From Prosapia bicincta (Eukaryota > Arthropoda > Insecta > Hemiptera > Cercopidae): a stretch of 64,000 bases of DNA. Shown here piece after piece: positions 22,649 through 34,206 of this stretch (within the stretch, counting starts at the first letter, position 1; each line of letters starts with the position of its first letter). Below the pieces are notes generated by a model. It ran no database searches. It had not been told where the DNA came from and saw only the letters and a program-made list of their open reading frames with translations. The stretch is taken from positions 92,047,876-92,111,875 of the forward strand of contig JBAIZL010000006.1 of assembly GCA_036971475.1 (NCBI GenBank). Direction: 5' to 3'. Both the position numbers and the translations under genes were made by a program.

Positions 22649-22914
22649 TATATATACTTATATAAGTTATATAACAATGTATTGTTAATTCAGCTATTAT
22701 TAAGATGACCTAGGTATGTATTGTGCACCTGCGGACCGTAGGTATGTCTGTGGTTAGCGAACGTAAGAAGAGAACACTTGTCTACACTGCAAATGAATGT
22801 ATATCAGTTGTATTTGTTAAGCTTAGTTATTGTCATAATTTCAAAATCAAATTGTTCCTAATTAACAAAAGGTTTGTAAAAAAAATCATTCGAACTTAAT
22901 AAAATGCGTGACGT

Positions 22915-22915
22915 G

Positions 22916-22952
<37 letters not shown>

Positions 22953-22953
22953 T
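22915..22953. repeat. (TA)n(TG)n microsatellite
   Basis: TA repeats then about twelve TG units. A similar compound tract occurs at 25645-25731. Confidence 0.95.
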
Positions 22954-25644
22954 GCGACGGCCATACCCACCGCCACAAAGATAAAAATTTTGAATAAGCA
23001 TAGCCGACCGAAGTCAGCCTTGTGCTAACGCTTGGCAAAATCTGCCAGAGAACCAGTCACTGGACTTTATTTTAAAAAGCCTAATTCATGGAGATTTAAC
23101 CCTTTAGGTACTGTTTCACGGGATATAAATTCTTTTTAGGCATCTCTACTTAATGACCAGGGTGTCGGAGTGTGTAAGTAAATTGTTAATTTAATAAAAT
23201 TCAACTCAATTTTCAAGTTAGTAAATCACACTGTTTTATAATTTATATACATTTTCGCTTTAGCACAGATTTATCACTTTAATACAATTTACTTAATACA
23301 AAACTACTTCATACGTTTAACAAATTTTCTAAAGCACAATAAAACTATTATAAATGAACTTAGTATTTATTTCTTAATGATTTTGCCATAGCTTATTGTT
23401 TTGAATATGTTAATGTCTTTTAATCCTTTGAAACTTTTGTTCCAAAAGTAACTCTTTGAAAAATGTATTTAATTCTAGCATTCATTTATATCCTGAAAAC
23501 TTACGGTTTACAGTTAAATTTAATTTATAGAAAAATACACAATATATCCCTAAAAGGAAAAACATATTATCATTTATAGTTTCATAAGAAAAATCACATC
23601 AAAAAATATATAACAATTTACCAGTTTGTTTCACCTATTCAGAATAAAAATTATTACTCCATGTTTTCAAATATTTATAATCATAGTTTATAAAAATTAT
23701 ATGCATATTTAAGACTTCATGTCATTCAAAACAAACCCACAAATTTCGGAAACAATTTACTCAAGACTTACTCCCGACTTAGCTTTAAAAGTTTCAAATA
23801 TTTCCCCATTATTTATAGACAAAAAACAGTCTATAAAGACGATTTAAATATTAAACATTTAACATCATTTATTAAGCCTCACCCATTTGGTCAACAAATC
23901 CTATCTAGAATATAAATCAAATTTAAAACAAATGTCATCAGAAATCTTTAACCCATTTTTAACATCATATTTAGATCCTAATATTAACACACTATTTGTA
24001 AAATCAATATGTATATGTTTATATATGTGTTATAATTATTTAAGTATAGCAACTAACTTAAAATATGTTTTTTAATTGTTGTTTGTTTTCGAACAATATT
24101 TATTTATTTTCTGTAAATCTGAGAATTACTTCAACATAAATTATTTGTCTTCTGAAATTTGTTTTCTGTACTAGTTTTGATTTGTTAATTCCTAACCAGT
24201 ATCACTTGCAACCCGTTATGCTGGTTTAAATTTTATATCTTTTCCCATCCGAACTAACCAATGTTTTAATTATTCTATTTAATATTGAAACAAACTTAAT
24301 AGTTCCTTAAACTTAATTGCTGTAACATACTAGACGATTAGGCAAGTTTATACTAGCTTTGACCACTTTATTTGTTTACAAAAACCATCATTGCCTATGT
24401 ATATATTAATTTTATTTCAGTATACTTTGTGACAACCCTTTTAATACATTTTCTTTACATATAATATAAATGGTCATTATTTTTATTACATAGTTTATTT
24501 AATATGTTTTTTAAATTAAAAATTATTACTTGCATTTTCATTCTCCCCAAAATTAAATGAAGTTACAAAATTTTAGATTTGAACAAAAAGATTGCAACTA
24601 CCTTTACCTAGTGCCGATTCCTGGACCCTTTGATTCCTTATGTTTGGCTTCCAGATTTTGTGGAGTGACGTTCTCCATAGTCTGCTTTCTCAGCTCGTTC
24701 CTCGCGTAGTCACGTATTTATTTTTCAAAGGTTTCCCGTTCCTATCGTCGCCTTTCTAATGGAGTTCCACTTTTAACAATTTAAAATTTATTTTAGCGAA
24801 CTTTAATGTCACTATCTTTTAAAAGCAATTTACGGTTTTATCAACTTTGTAAACCTCCATTTTTTGATCTATTTGAAATGCACCACATGTTGATTGAGTT
24901 TTGCCAAAATTGAAGAAATTTACAATTTTAAATAGAATATGAGGAATATTTATATTAACTAGTTTTATTTCATATCCATTATGTTATAGTTAGAAGTATG
25001 GGCAAGTTTACTTCCAAATATTTTAATTTTCAATTTACATTTCTGCTCCACAATATAAATCTAAAAGATTCGTAAAAAATGGTTATATGATTTTAGTTAT
25101 TACATATTTTTAATACTGGTTGTATTATGTAAATTTAATGGACATAAAATAAATGATATTAACCAAGTTGAAGCGATTTTTATTTTAAATTTCCTTATTG
25201 AAATTCTCATTCAATTTTTCTTGTTGGATTTAATTAAATATTTTTAATAAGGACATTTGATTATCTTTGCCTTAACTTGTTAAATTTGACCTTGTAACAA
25301 TTTGGTAAACTTCAATCTTGATATTAGTAATTTAAATTTTTGTTTTATTTATATTTAATCTCTACTAATTAGATACTTTCCAATAATAAGTATCTGTCTG
25401 TATGCTTTTCAATAAAAAGTTATTTGCTTGTATATTTTTTATTCTAATAGTATATCAATTTCTTAATAATTTTGTAAAACCCTCTTTGGACCGGTATTGT
25501 TTAGCTATTCTGATAGAAGTACATGCTTGGCCCGAACCTTTCGCCTCCACTATTGCGTTTTAAACTACTTATTTTTATTTAATTTTACCAATTTTGCCTT
25601 GTTTTTTAAAATTTGTAAATTTTGAGACAGTTTTGGTCGTCCTA
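22954..25644. other. AT-rich non-coding, possibly LTR-like at its start
   Basis: No coding frame found. It begins TGTTGCGACGG directly after a (TG)n tract, resembling the start TGTTGAAACGG of the LTR-like unit at 25732. No further match is evident. A GC-richer patch lies at about 24600-24790. Confidence 0.45.
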
Positions 25645-25712
<68 letters not shown>

Positions 25713-25731
25713 GTGTGTGTGTGTGTGTGTG
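25645..25731. repeat. (TA)n(TG)n microsatellite
   Basis: About 60 bp TA then about 20 bp TG, immediately before the LTR-like unit. Confidence 0.95.
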
Positions 25732-27677
25732 TGTTGAAACGGTCTGAATTAAGGTTTCAATTAAGAAATTAATACTTTCTTATTTTTCAAATAACAATTT
25801 TAATATTTAAATAATAAGGTTTTAATTTATGGTATAATAAACATAGTAAAGAGTCAAGAAGTAAAATTTTGAATAAGTATTATTAAGACAAATTAAAAAT
25901 TATTACAGCGTGAAATTGTAATAACTAACTAAATTTGGCAAACGAGAGTGAAGTGAAAAATATTCCAAGTGTCGAAAAAAGCTAACTTGAGAACTAGGCT
26001 ACGTAGAACTATCATCGACATTTTGAAATGACCAGAAAAATCCATAATAAACAGTAGTGAAAACAAAATTTAAAAAACTAAAATAACAAAAAAGTTACAG
26101 CCAATTAAAAAGAATAGAAATTTTTCAGTGTTCTAAAAGAGATAACAAAATTATGCAGGTTAAAACTAATACGTTGTCCAACCCGCCCGTACAGGAAACA
26201 AGCACGGAGATAGCGACGGTAAGGATGACATAGCCGCAATAAATACAGGAACTTAAGGACCTGTAAGGCAGTCTGTAAACTTTTTTTAGTACGAGGTGCT
26301 AACGGTCGTTATGTCGGTCAGCGCTAGGACAATCATCACCAGACCAGATGGGACCAAAATAGCCACGTTCCTGCCGTCTACTTCCATCCATGGACAAGGG
26401 CTCTACACTTAGCCTCCAGGACGCGGAAATGGAGAAAGACTTCCATCGACTGACCAGGGATGGCAACTTCCGTTGTCCAGGGACCAGGGAATCCAGACGA
26501 GAGGAATGTAGAACCGGCAGTGAAATCCTTGGCAAGTTATTTTCTCTGTTATATACGAATTAACGTCAAATTTAGTCAGTTAAATTTATTAAATTCAAAT
26601 TACCACACAAACTTAAACACTGACTTCATTCTATGTTGAATAATTAAATTAATCCTAAAAGTAAAAAAATTAATTAGTATAAAAAAATTGTTGAAATAAT
26701 TAATAATAAATATTAAATTTACAAAGTGGTTTTGGCCATAAGCCAATCATTTTCAAGAAGACCAGATTTATTGAATCGTATATATTTTAAAATTATTTAT
26801 AATAAAGTGTGAATTTACAATTCAATTTGAAATAAGAAAATAAATTATTTTAATTTTAAATTTCGAAATATTTTTTTTTTTTAATACGTAAATGTTATTA
26901 ATGAATTTTATATGAAATGTAGGTTTTAAATATGTGAAAATTAACGAACTTTTAATTAATAATTTGTGCAGATAAAGAGAGATCTAAATATGTTTTATTT
27001 GAAAAGAAAATTAGTTTAGTTTAAATCAGTAATTAAATGCATTATAAAAACTTACAGTATTTGAATTTATCCTGTTTTGAACAACCAATAAAACCTTTTA
27101 GTTTTTTACAACTGATAAATAATGATTATAAAATCAAAGTACAGTTTTAATTGAATTTCATTAATTATTAAATGTATAACATTCAGAACCTAATGCTTTT
27201 TAAAACGAGTTCTCTCCTGAGAACAATTTTATTGAGCTATTATAAAAATTAGTTGGTTTTTTGCATTGAAGCCCACAGAAAATTGTCTACTGGCAGATCA
27301 TGTTTAAAGAACACAAGAGACTTTTGAAAAAGGTATCTTAAACATGATAATAATTTGCAGGTCCCCGTGCTGTGCCTGCAGATTTCATGAAGTGGTAGGA
27401 TTCTTTGAACATTTTGTGTGTTCATATAAATGTTGTTTCTTTCCAGCTGACTATTTTACTGACATGTGTGACTCAATACAGACCTATCAAACATGCTAAC
27501 CATCTTAGTGGAGGTCATACAAACGTTAAGGTAGATGTCAGCGGGAATAGACTTGCATTTGGGCGTGGTACATTACGCAGGAACACAAGACAAAATTTAG
27601 GGATCCTAACACGGTACAAAAAACGGTGTGAGCAGCAGATATATAAATATATAATAAATATATTATTCTGCAACGGG
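25732..27677 (+). mobile_element. ~1.95-kb LTR-like unit, plus copy, left part
   Basis: Aligns along its whole length, in opposite orientation, with 35881-37834. It starts TGTTGAAACGGTCT against TGTAACGGTCTC in the other copy. It is interrupted after CGGG at 27677 by an LTR retrotransposon, and its last bases resume at 32675-32687, ending GTTGCA. TG...CA ends, lack of coding capacity and the clean insertion of its partner suggest a solo LTR. No element body is visible to prove it. It contains a TTTCTTTCCAG|CTGAC block (about 27445) conserved in both copies. Confidence 0.65.
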
Positions 27678-28840
27678 TGTAACACTCTTAAAAATAAGGT
27701 GTTACATATAAATTCATTTATATATTTATTTTTATTTAATAATTATATCTTCCCAATATAAAAGAAAATTTTTGTTTTATTCGTGCTCATTGTGAAGCTA
27801 GCATAGATAGTAGCACCCCTAGCGGGTAAAAATGTAAAATATCGTACGAAGTAGTAACTCAGGGTAATTAACTGACATCACCTCATGTGACGCAAGCATG
27901 GTCTGATATCGCCAGATCCAAAGCAAAAATCGAAAAAGTCGAAATAATAACCAAGGGTGGGATTTCCGTTGGCGTGCCCCTTCAGAAGCCCCAGTTCTCC
28001 AAAAGTCTTTGAACGAGACGGACGTAATGGCACTTTAGGACGTAACCTAGAAATTTATAAGCTTCCAATATTCCAAATTTTAAGATGTCAAGGCCGGTAC
28101 CAAATTTATTTAACTCAGCAAAAGAAGAAGTCAGAAGCGATTATTTATGTATTTCAAATGAGTAAAAGTTAATATCATTTTTGTTTAAGTGCGCTTATTG
28201 CAAGAGCGATGTGTTAGGTGTTTAGTGATTCCAAAAGTCATGGGCAATGTTTAATATGTGTTAAAGTGTTTTTAAAATAAGTAATGTGCACAAGCAGGTA
28301 CGTTTTAGATAATAATAAAGAAAATATATTTTAATGTTAACTAAGTTGAGGAATTTTTAATTGATAAACGGTTAACACATGAACGGTAGAAATTGTACCT
28401 TGAATATTCATTTCTAAAAATTTAATTGGAAATCTTAAGTTACTATCTTCTCGATAAATGTAATTTTAAAGGTTAATAAGTAATTAAAATGTTTGGAATT
28501 ACTAGCAGTAATTAAAAGTAAATTACTCGACACATTGGTGTCATTTGTTCTTTTGTAATTTGTCACTGATTAATAAATTGTATGACTTTGTATTTTAACC
28601 ATTTCACAAGTAAACTAGAACGTTACAAACTTTCAATTTTCATTTCAAGTAACCTAGTTCCACCATCCAATGATATCGGAAGATCGTTTACAGAAAGACA
28701 TTATTATGCCTGGCTGAAAACGAAGAACTTAGGAGCCCCTGGTAAGTAAGGTTAATTAATTTGTTAATTAGTAATTAACACACATTTTTAATAAAGCCCT
28801 GATAAATACTTACCCCAGGAATAAAGGCAAAACTGTTACA
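27678..28840 (+). repeat. 5' LTR of retrotransposon 3
   Basis: It is 1163 bp and about 95% identical to 31602-32670 outside indels. It carries a private 107-bp segment (28653-28759). Confidence 0.92.
28653..28759 (+). other. Segment present only in the 5' LTR, exon-like
   Basis: It lies between two TAA copies (28650-28652 and 28757-28759), so LTR2 may have lost it through microhomology, or LTR1 gained it. One frame is open through it (SFTERHYYAWLKTKN). A pyrimidine-rich ...TTTCAAG precedes it and CCTGGTAAGT lies near its end, resembling 3' and 5' splice sites. Confidence 0.4.
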
Positions 28841-28852
28841 TATGCGCCACTC

Positions 28853-28950
28853 TGCTTTTATTTAAATTACTGCTAGAACTTAAATTACTGCTAAATTTAA
28901 AAAACTGCTGGAATTTAAATTACTGCTAGAATTTAAATTACTGCTTGTTT
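28853..28950. repeat. Short ~19-bp tandem repeat
   Basis: Four to five copies of AATTTAAATTACTGCTAGA-like units just inside the first LTR of retrotransposon 3. Confidence 0.75.
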
Positions 28951-29141
28951 TTGTTGTTTTCTAAAATGTAAGTCTCATACTCTGCTGTTTTTTTTTAAAT
29001 TTATTATTAAAGAAGTTGAATTTTAATTACTGCTAACGAATTCTAAGGATTAATGCCATTCATGTGTTAATTATTTAAGTTGTGCAGCCCTCCTTAAAAA
29101 TACTCGTCAGTGTGTAATAAAGTTATTTTCAAATAAATAAA

Positions 29142-29345
29142 ATGTCTAGCGATTTAAAAATAAATAAGTTGGTAAAAGACGAGTTAATTTTCGAACTAAA
29201 AATTCGAATTGTAAATGTTAGAGCGGACAGTACAGTATATGTAATAAGAAAAATAGCCGAAGATACAAATTGTAAAGCCGACTCTGTTAATTTAATGTAT
29301 TGGATAAATAAAAGTTTCTCAGAGAAATTCAAAGAAAATGTTTAG
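29142..29345 (+). pseudogene. gag: Retrotransposon 3 Gag N-terminal fragment
   Basis: ATG 29142 opens 67 codons with INKLVKDELIFELKIR. That pattern (KDEL.(Y/F)EL..R) begins Gag in several insect Ty3/gypsy elements and resembles a SAP-like helix pair. It stops at TAG 29343-29345. The rest of Gag is missing, because protease begins within 40 bp. Confidence 0.6.
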
Positions 29346-29384
29346 AAAGCATGATAAGTTAAAGAATGAAACAAAATTGTTGTG

Positions 29385-29655
29385 TTACCTACTATAAACG
29401 TTGAATTAAATAGTCAAATAAATTGTAAAGTTTTATTGGACACTGGAGGTTCAATAAATATAATAAAAGAAGAATTATTTTTTTTGAAAATTGTTAAATC
29501 AAAAATTAGTTAAGAGAGTTGTAAACAAACGGGATAAAGTTTCAGCAGCTAATAATACAGAAATAAAAGTAAAAGGTAATTGCATTGTCAAAATTAAAGC
29601 AAAAAAAAGGTTTATAGCAAGTGAAGTTTTTAATAGCAGCAATTTTAGACTGTAA
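29385..29655 (+). pseudogene. pol: Retrotransposon 3 protease fragment
   Basis: Frame 29385-29513 contains INCKVLLDTGGSINIIKEE, an aspartic protease active site (DTG). A one-base change near 29495 shifts to a second frame that continues with SAANNTEIKVKG and VKIKAKKRFIASEVF to a stop at 29653-29655. The order and spacing fit Ty3/gypsy protease. No RT follows. Confidence 0.7.
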
Positions 29656-29704
29656 AATGTCAGACGACCTAAATGATTTTTTTTTTTTTTAAAAAAATTT
29701 AAAA

Positions 29705-31140
29705 GAAGATATAATAATAATGATTTGAATAAAGTCTTTTTTTTGTTGTGAACAGTTAGCTGTATGTAATTCTTAAATTAAAGTATGGGATTTAGTTTAA
29801 GAATGAAGTTAGTGGATTTTCAAAGTATGGGATTTGAAATTCAAAAAAGGTTAAGATGTACTGAAGATGTATAAAATAACAAAGATGTTATAAGACAATG
29901 GTACAGGCTTAAAATTTTGCCAAATGAGAGAAAAATTGTATGGACAAATGTGTCGTGAAACAATGCACTCTGGGGCAAATATGGTAATTAGGTGGCTTAC
30001 AAGAAGTGAGCAGGTTTATACAGCTAGATGAGAGGCTAGGATTGTTCACATAATATAAGACAAATTCAAAGATAATTTAAGTAAAAGATATTTGAAAGAA
30101 CTCTTGTCATTTTAATTCTTAAACTAAATGTAAAGTAGCATTAAATAGTATAAAACGTTGTATGGTTAATAAAATAAATTCAAATGTAATTTTCACAGTA
30201 AATTGGCTATAAAATATGAAGGTCCATATAAAATATTGTAAATTTTTTTCATGTGTCTGTACTGTTCTAACAAGGTAATAATTTCAATAATATAGAAGAG
30301 CTCACATAAAACGATTGCAATTGAAACAGAGACATTCTAAAAGGGGTAGATTATTTATTAGACAAATAAAAGAGTATTAAAAGTTAATGTTGGAAGAAAT
30401 TCAAGCTATTGTTTAATTTTTAAAAGGGAAATTATTTGATAAGGAAAATGGGATGTGCCTTGATATGCAATTTTACAAAATCATGACGACACATTTAGAC
30501 ATTTGCGTGTCGAAAGGGCCCAATGACATGCAATTACACACTTATACACGTGAAAGACGACAAAAATCTCAAAATACACAATACTACACGAAAAGACTAA
30601 AACACTTGACCGAAAATTGTATATGAATGTACAATCCTAGTTTCTGTTTAATTTAATTCTTATTTTATAAATGCAAGAGCTTAGTCGAAATTATAATATG
30701 AAATTGTTATAGTAATGTTTGAATGAAAATGTAAGAATAATGAATTGAATAGAGTCCTTGTAGTGTCAACACCTACCTGTATGGTTTTTTAAATCAAAGT
30801 ATTGGATTTGATTGAGAATAAGGTATTTGGATTCAAAATATGGGTTTTGAAATCCAGGGTTTTTGTATAGGATGTATGAAGGTTGTAAAAATAACATAGA
30901 GAAGTTATTAGGCAACGGCACAGTCTTAGTGTATAAATTGAGAGAGAATTTACGAGAAAATACATCAAGCGTCGTTTAAATGTGGTAAATTTGTGGCTTA
31001 CAGGGAGTAAGCAGTTTTGCAGATTCCAGGAAGTGGACTGTGATAAATACAGCTATTAGGTTAGGTTTGTTGACACAAAAAGAGACAATTTCGAGGAAAA
31101 TTTAATTATAAATAATTTGAAAATTTTTTTAATAAAGAAA
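29705..31140. repeat. Internal ~400-bp direct duplication in retrotransposon 3
   Basis: 29705-30120 and about 30725-31140 share blocks in the same order: GATTTGAATAAAGTC / GAATTGAATAGAGTC, AAAGTATGGGATTT / AAAGTATTGGATTT, ATGTATAAAATAACA / TTGTAAAAATAACA and GTGGCTTACA. They are about 1.02 kb apart and considerably diverged. The spacer is non-coding. Confidence 0.65.
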
Positions 31141-31601
31141 TAATTTGTTTGAAAATTAATAAGAAATTGAAAGAATAAAGAATTTAAAAATTGAAAAGAT
31201 ATAAATTTGTATTCTTAAAGTTTATGAAACAAAATGTTTACAAGAAGTCAGATTTTAATAAAAGTAATTGAAGCATGTAATGTTTTAAAAAGTTTTAAAA
31301 TGTGAAATGTGTAGAATGTCTTTGCAATAGAACGCTGTGAAACCGGTAGTTTTTTAAAAGAGCCTATGTGTGAGAAAGCGGATATGGTTCCGTAGGGGGG
31401 AAATAGCGAGCATTTCATAGTTGAGAATGCAGGTAAACAAAAACATCCGTTGGCCAGTCAATGTTTATACTTTTACTATAGTAGGTATAAAAGTTTGTTC
31501 AATTGTAAAAGGGGACTGCACACACTCATGTATACAATGTTGAAGTAGAAATAAGATGTGATGTCGAACAAAAATTTTCTTTTCAGGTCGACAAGAGAAA
31601 A

Positions 31602-32670
31602 TGTAACACTCTTAAAAATAAGGTGTTACATATAAATTCATTTATATTTTTAATTTTTATTTGATAATTATATCTTCCCAATATAAAAGAAAATTTTTGT
31701 TTTATTCGTGCTCATTGTGAAGCTAGCATAGATAGTAGCACCCCTAGCGGGTAAAAATGTAAAATATCGTACGAAGTAGTAACTCAGGGTAATTAACTGA
31801 CATCACCTCATGTGACGCAAGCATGGTCTGATATCGCCAGATCCAAAGCAAAAATCGAAAAAGTCGAAATAATAACCAAGGGTGGGATTTCCGTTGGCGT
31901 GCCCCTTCAGAAGCCCCAGTTCTCCAAAAGTCTTTGAACGAGACGGACGTAATGGCACTTTAGGACGTAACCTAGAAATTTATAAGCTTCCAATATTCCA
32001 AATTTTAAGATGTCAAGGCCGGTACCAAATTTATTTAACTCAGCAAAAGAAGAAGTCAGAAGCGATTATTTATGTATTTCAAATGAGTAAAAGTTAATAT
32101 CATTTTTGTTTAAGTGCGCTTATTGCAAGAGCGATGTGTTAAGTGTTTAGTGATTCCAAAAGCCATGGGCAAAGTTTAATATGTGTTAAAGTGTTTTTAA
32201 AATAAGTAATGTGCACAAGCAGGTACGTTTTAGATAATAATAAAGAAAATGTATTTTATGTTAACTAAGTTGAAGAATTTTTAATTGATAAACGGTTAAC
32301 ACATGAACGGAAGAAATTGTACCTTGAATATTCATTTCTAAAAATTTAATTGGAAATCTTAAGTTACTATCTTCTCGATAAATGTAATTTATAAAGGTTA
32401 ATAAGTAATTAAAATGTATGGAATTACTAGCAGTAATTAAAAGTAAATTACTCGACACATTGGTGTCATTTGTTCTTTTGTAATTTGTCACTGATTAATA
32501 AATTGTATGACTTTGTATTTTAAAAATTTAAATTCTCATTTCACTAGTAAACTAGAACGTTACAAACTTTAAATTTTCATTTCAAGTAATTTGTTAATTA
32601 GTAATTAACACACATTTGTAATAAAGCCCTGATAAATACTTACCCCAGGAAAAAAGGCTCACTTGTTACA
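31602..32670 (+). repeat. 3' LTR of retrotransposon 3
   Basis: It is 1069 bp, pairs with 27678-28840 and lacks the 107-bp segment. Confidence 0.92.
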
Positions 32671-32674
32671 CGGG

Positions 32675-32687
32675 GAGGGACGTTGCA
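32675..32687 (+). mobile_element. ~1.95-kb LTR-like unit, plus copy, last bases
   Basis: After the CGGG duplication the sequence GAGGGACGTTGCA matches the end of the minus copy (GTAGGACGTTGCA), completing the unit begun at 25732. Confidence 0.7.
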
Positions 32688-32689
32688 GT

Positions 32690-33390
32690 TTGTGTATAGA
32701 CTATGGATTAGATACGTTAACATTGTTTTATGCGATATATCTTAGATTCTATTTTATTTTACGTGAAACTTTATTTCCTAATAATTATCTGTACAATATT
32801 TCATTGTACAACGTTCAATTCTGTCCATTGCGTCCAAAAAGAAACAATCCTTGGTTATACAGATTTTATCAAACGTAAACCTAATAATGATTTACGTGAC
32901 TTCTGTACATTAGAGATTATTTTCTTTCCAAATTCATTTTATTCCATAGCGCCTATGGAAGCGTTAAAGTAATTTAGTATATAGTCCTTCATTCGTGTAT
33001 GAAGATATAAAACCAGTATTTGCACACTTTTATGATAAACGTATATTGAAGGACTTTGATAAATCAGATCTCGGTTTATATGCTTATACGTAAACCATTG
33101 ACGCCATCTTTGAGCATTATGATGCCGTCAAATCTATAATTAATTGCTATATATGGCAGGCAGTTGCTCTGAAAGTAAGGCCTGCCAGTACCACGTGTTT
33201 TTTATAGCCTAACGAGAAATCTTGTGCTGTAGATGTTTGCATTATTGAATTTTTATACAGCGTTGTGCTGATAATGTATTATAAAAGAAAAAAATCTCTC
33301 GTAAGTATTCAGTTCTACAAGATTAACTCTGCAGAAAATCATATTTTGATATTTAATAAAATCTTGACACAACAAAGTTATGAATCGTAA
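32690..33390 (+). pseudogene. Decayed coding frame, unknown protein
   Basis: Coding-like sequence passes through three frames of the + strand. The first runs to about 32870 (DTLTLFYAIYLRFYF, then CPLRPKRNNPWLYRF). The second runs to about 32972 (NNDLRDFCTLEIIFF). The third is open as one frame from 32977 to 33390 except for a TAA at 33091 and a TAG at 33205. This last part has normal-looking composition (YEDIKPVFAHFYDKRILKDF, then AIFEHYDAVKSII) and a hydrophobic segment near its end (IIEFLYSVVLIMYY) followed by KRKK, like a single membrane anchor. I do not recognise the family. A decayed viral or cellular gene are both possible. Confidence 0.45.
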
Positions 33391-33576
33391 AAAAAAATTC
33401 TTTACATTTCAAAATGTTAACAGAATTTAGTCTGTAGGTTAATTAAATTAAATCCAATTTGTTGTAATCTAGGAATATCAATTGGAATTTATCTATAGAA
33501 ATATGGAATAACATGAATGTTTGAAGCGATAGCGTTTTGTCTGGTTGTATTTAATTTTTAGTTTTCATTTGCCAAT

Positions 33577-33742
33577 ATGTCTACGAAGAAGAGGAAAAAA
33601 TTAGGATTTTAGAAAGGTTAAGGGCAATGCATCACGTGTCTATACCATAAGTAGACCTATGCCTATGTATTTGTTGAAGGAAATAGAATATCGCGAGAGA
33701 GAAAGGAAACGCAGGTTTAATGAACTCTTTAAGAATACGTGA
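33577..33742 (+). pseudogene. Decayed small basic protein frame
   Basis: ATG 33577 starts MSTKKRKK and stops after 11 codons. A frame offset by one base at an A-run is open from about 33612 to TGA 33742, containing VYTISRPMPMYLLKEIEYR and a run of Arg/Glu/Lys. Together they look like one ~55-residue, strongly basic product with a single indel. Unknown function. Basic leaders like this occur in DNA-binding or viral core proteins, but that is only analogy. Confidence 0.35.
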
Positions 33743-33920
33743 AGGAAATACTGATTCAAAATTATCGCGAATAATAGAAAATAATTGTATCTTTTGTATA
33801 GGGCTGAGTATTTGGGTTATACTTTCTCTTTATTGGAGAGATAAAAGACGTCTGTCCATTACGTCCTATGTAAGGAAAAGTAAAAGGAAAATAAATTACT
33901 GGGGGTTAAGGAAAAGATGA
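33720..33920 (+). CDS. Small hypothetical membrane-like ORF (66 aa)
   Basis: ATG 33720 overlaps the end of the preceding frame and runs to TGA 33918-33920. It has one hydrophobic segment (IFCIGLSIWVILSLYW, about residues 24-39) and a strongly basic C-terminus (RKSKRKINYW). The stop overlaps the next ATG as ATGA. It is intact but short, and in AT-rich DNA such a frame may be chance. No relative recognised. Confidence 0.3.
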   Translation: MNSLRIREGNTDSKLSRIIENNCIFCIGLSIWVILSLYWRDKRRLSITSYVRKSKRKINYWGLRKR

Positions 33921-34137
33921 ATTACTTATCACCTGATACTGGTGTATCATGCCGACGCATGAGGAGAGCTGTTTACATGAGGAAACCTCCAAACCGTTAC
34001 CATGTGATCTGCTTCTTATTGAAATATTCACCTGATTTTTGGGAATAAAACAATGAATTGGACTTTCATAATGGATTACAAGAACAGAATAGAAGTACCA
34101 TTCGAAAACAACAATTATATCAGATAGATAATCCCTA
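33917..34137 (+). pseudogene. Decayed small ORF following by ATGA overlap
   Basis: ATG 33917 gives 43 codons (SCRRMRRAVYMRKPPNRYH) to TAA 34046-34048. The same frame stays open beyond the stop for about 29 more codons (NNELDFHNGLQEQ) to about 34137, suggesting a single nonsense mutation. Arg-rich and unassigned. Confidence 0.35.
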
Positions 34138-34206
34138 ATAGCCTATACATAAAAAGATATTTGATACAAAGTGAAAAATGAAAAGAAAAATTACAACTCA
34201 ACTTGA

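Larger units (their letters stand above)
27678..32670 (+). mobile_element. LTR retrotransposon 3, gag and protease remnants only
   Basis: Direct LTRs (27678-28840 and 31602-32670) start TGTAACA and end TGTTACA. The target duplication CGGG is at 27674-27677 and 32671-32674. A purine-rich AAGAGAAAA precedes the second LTR. The 2.76-kb interior holds a Gag N-terminal fragment and a protease fragment, then non-coding DNA with an internal duplication. RT, RNase H and integrase are absent. It therefore depends, or depended, on another element. No clear primer site follows the first LTR. Confidence 0.9.

Noticed and set aside
27957..28172. 71-codon frame repeated identically at 31882-32097
   Set aside because: It lies in the two LTRs of retrotransposon 3, and its duplication reflects the LTRs. 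No protein similarity recognised. Considered and not called a gene.
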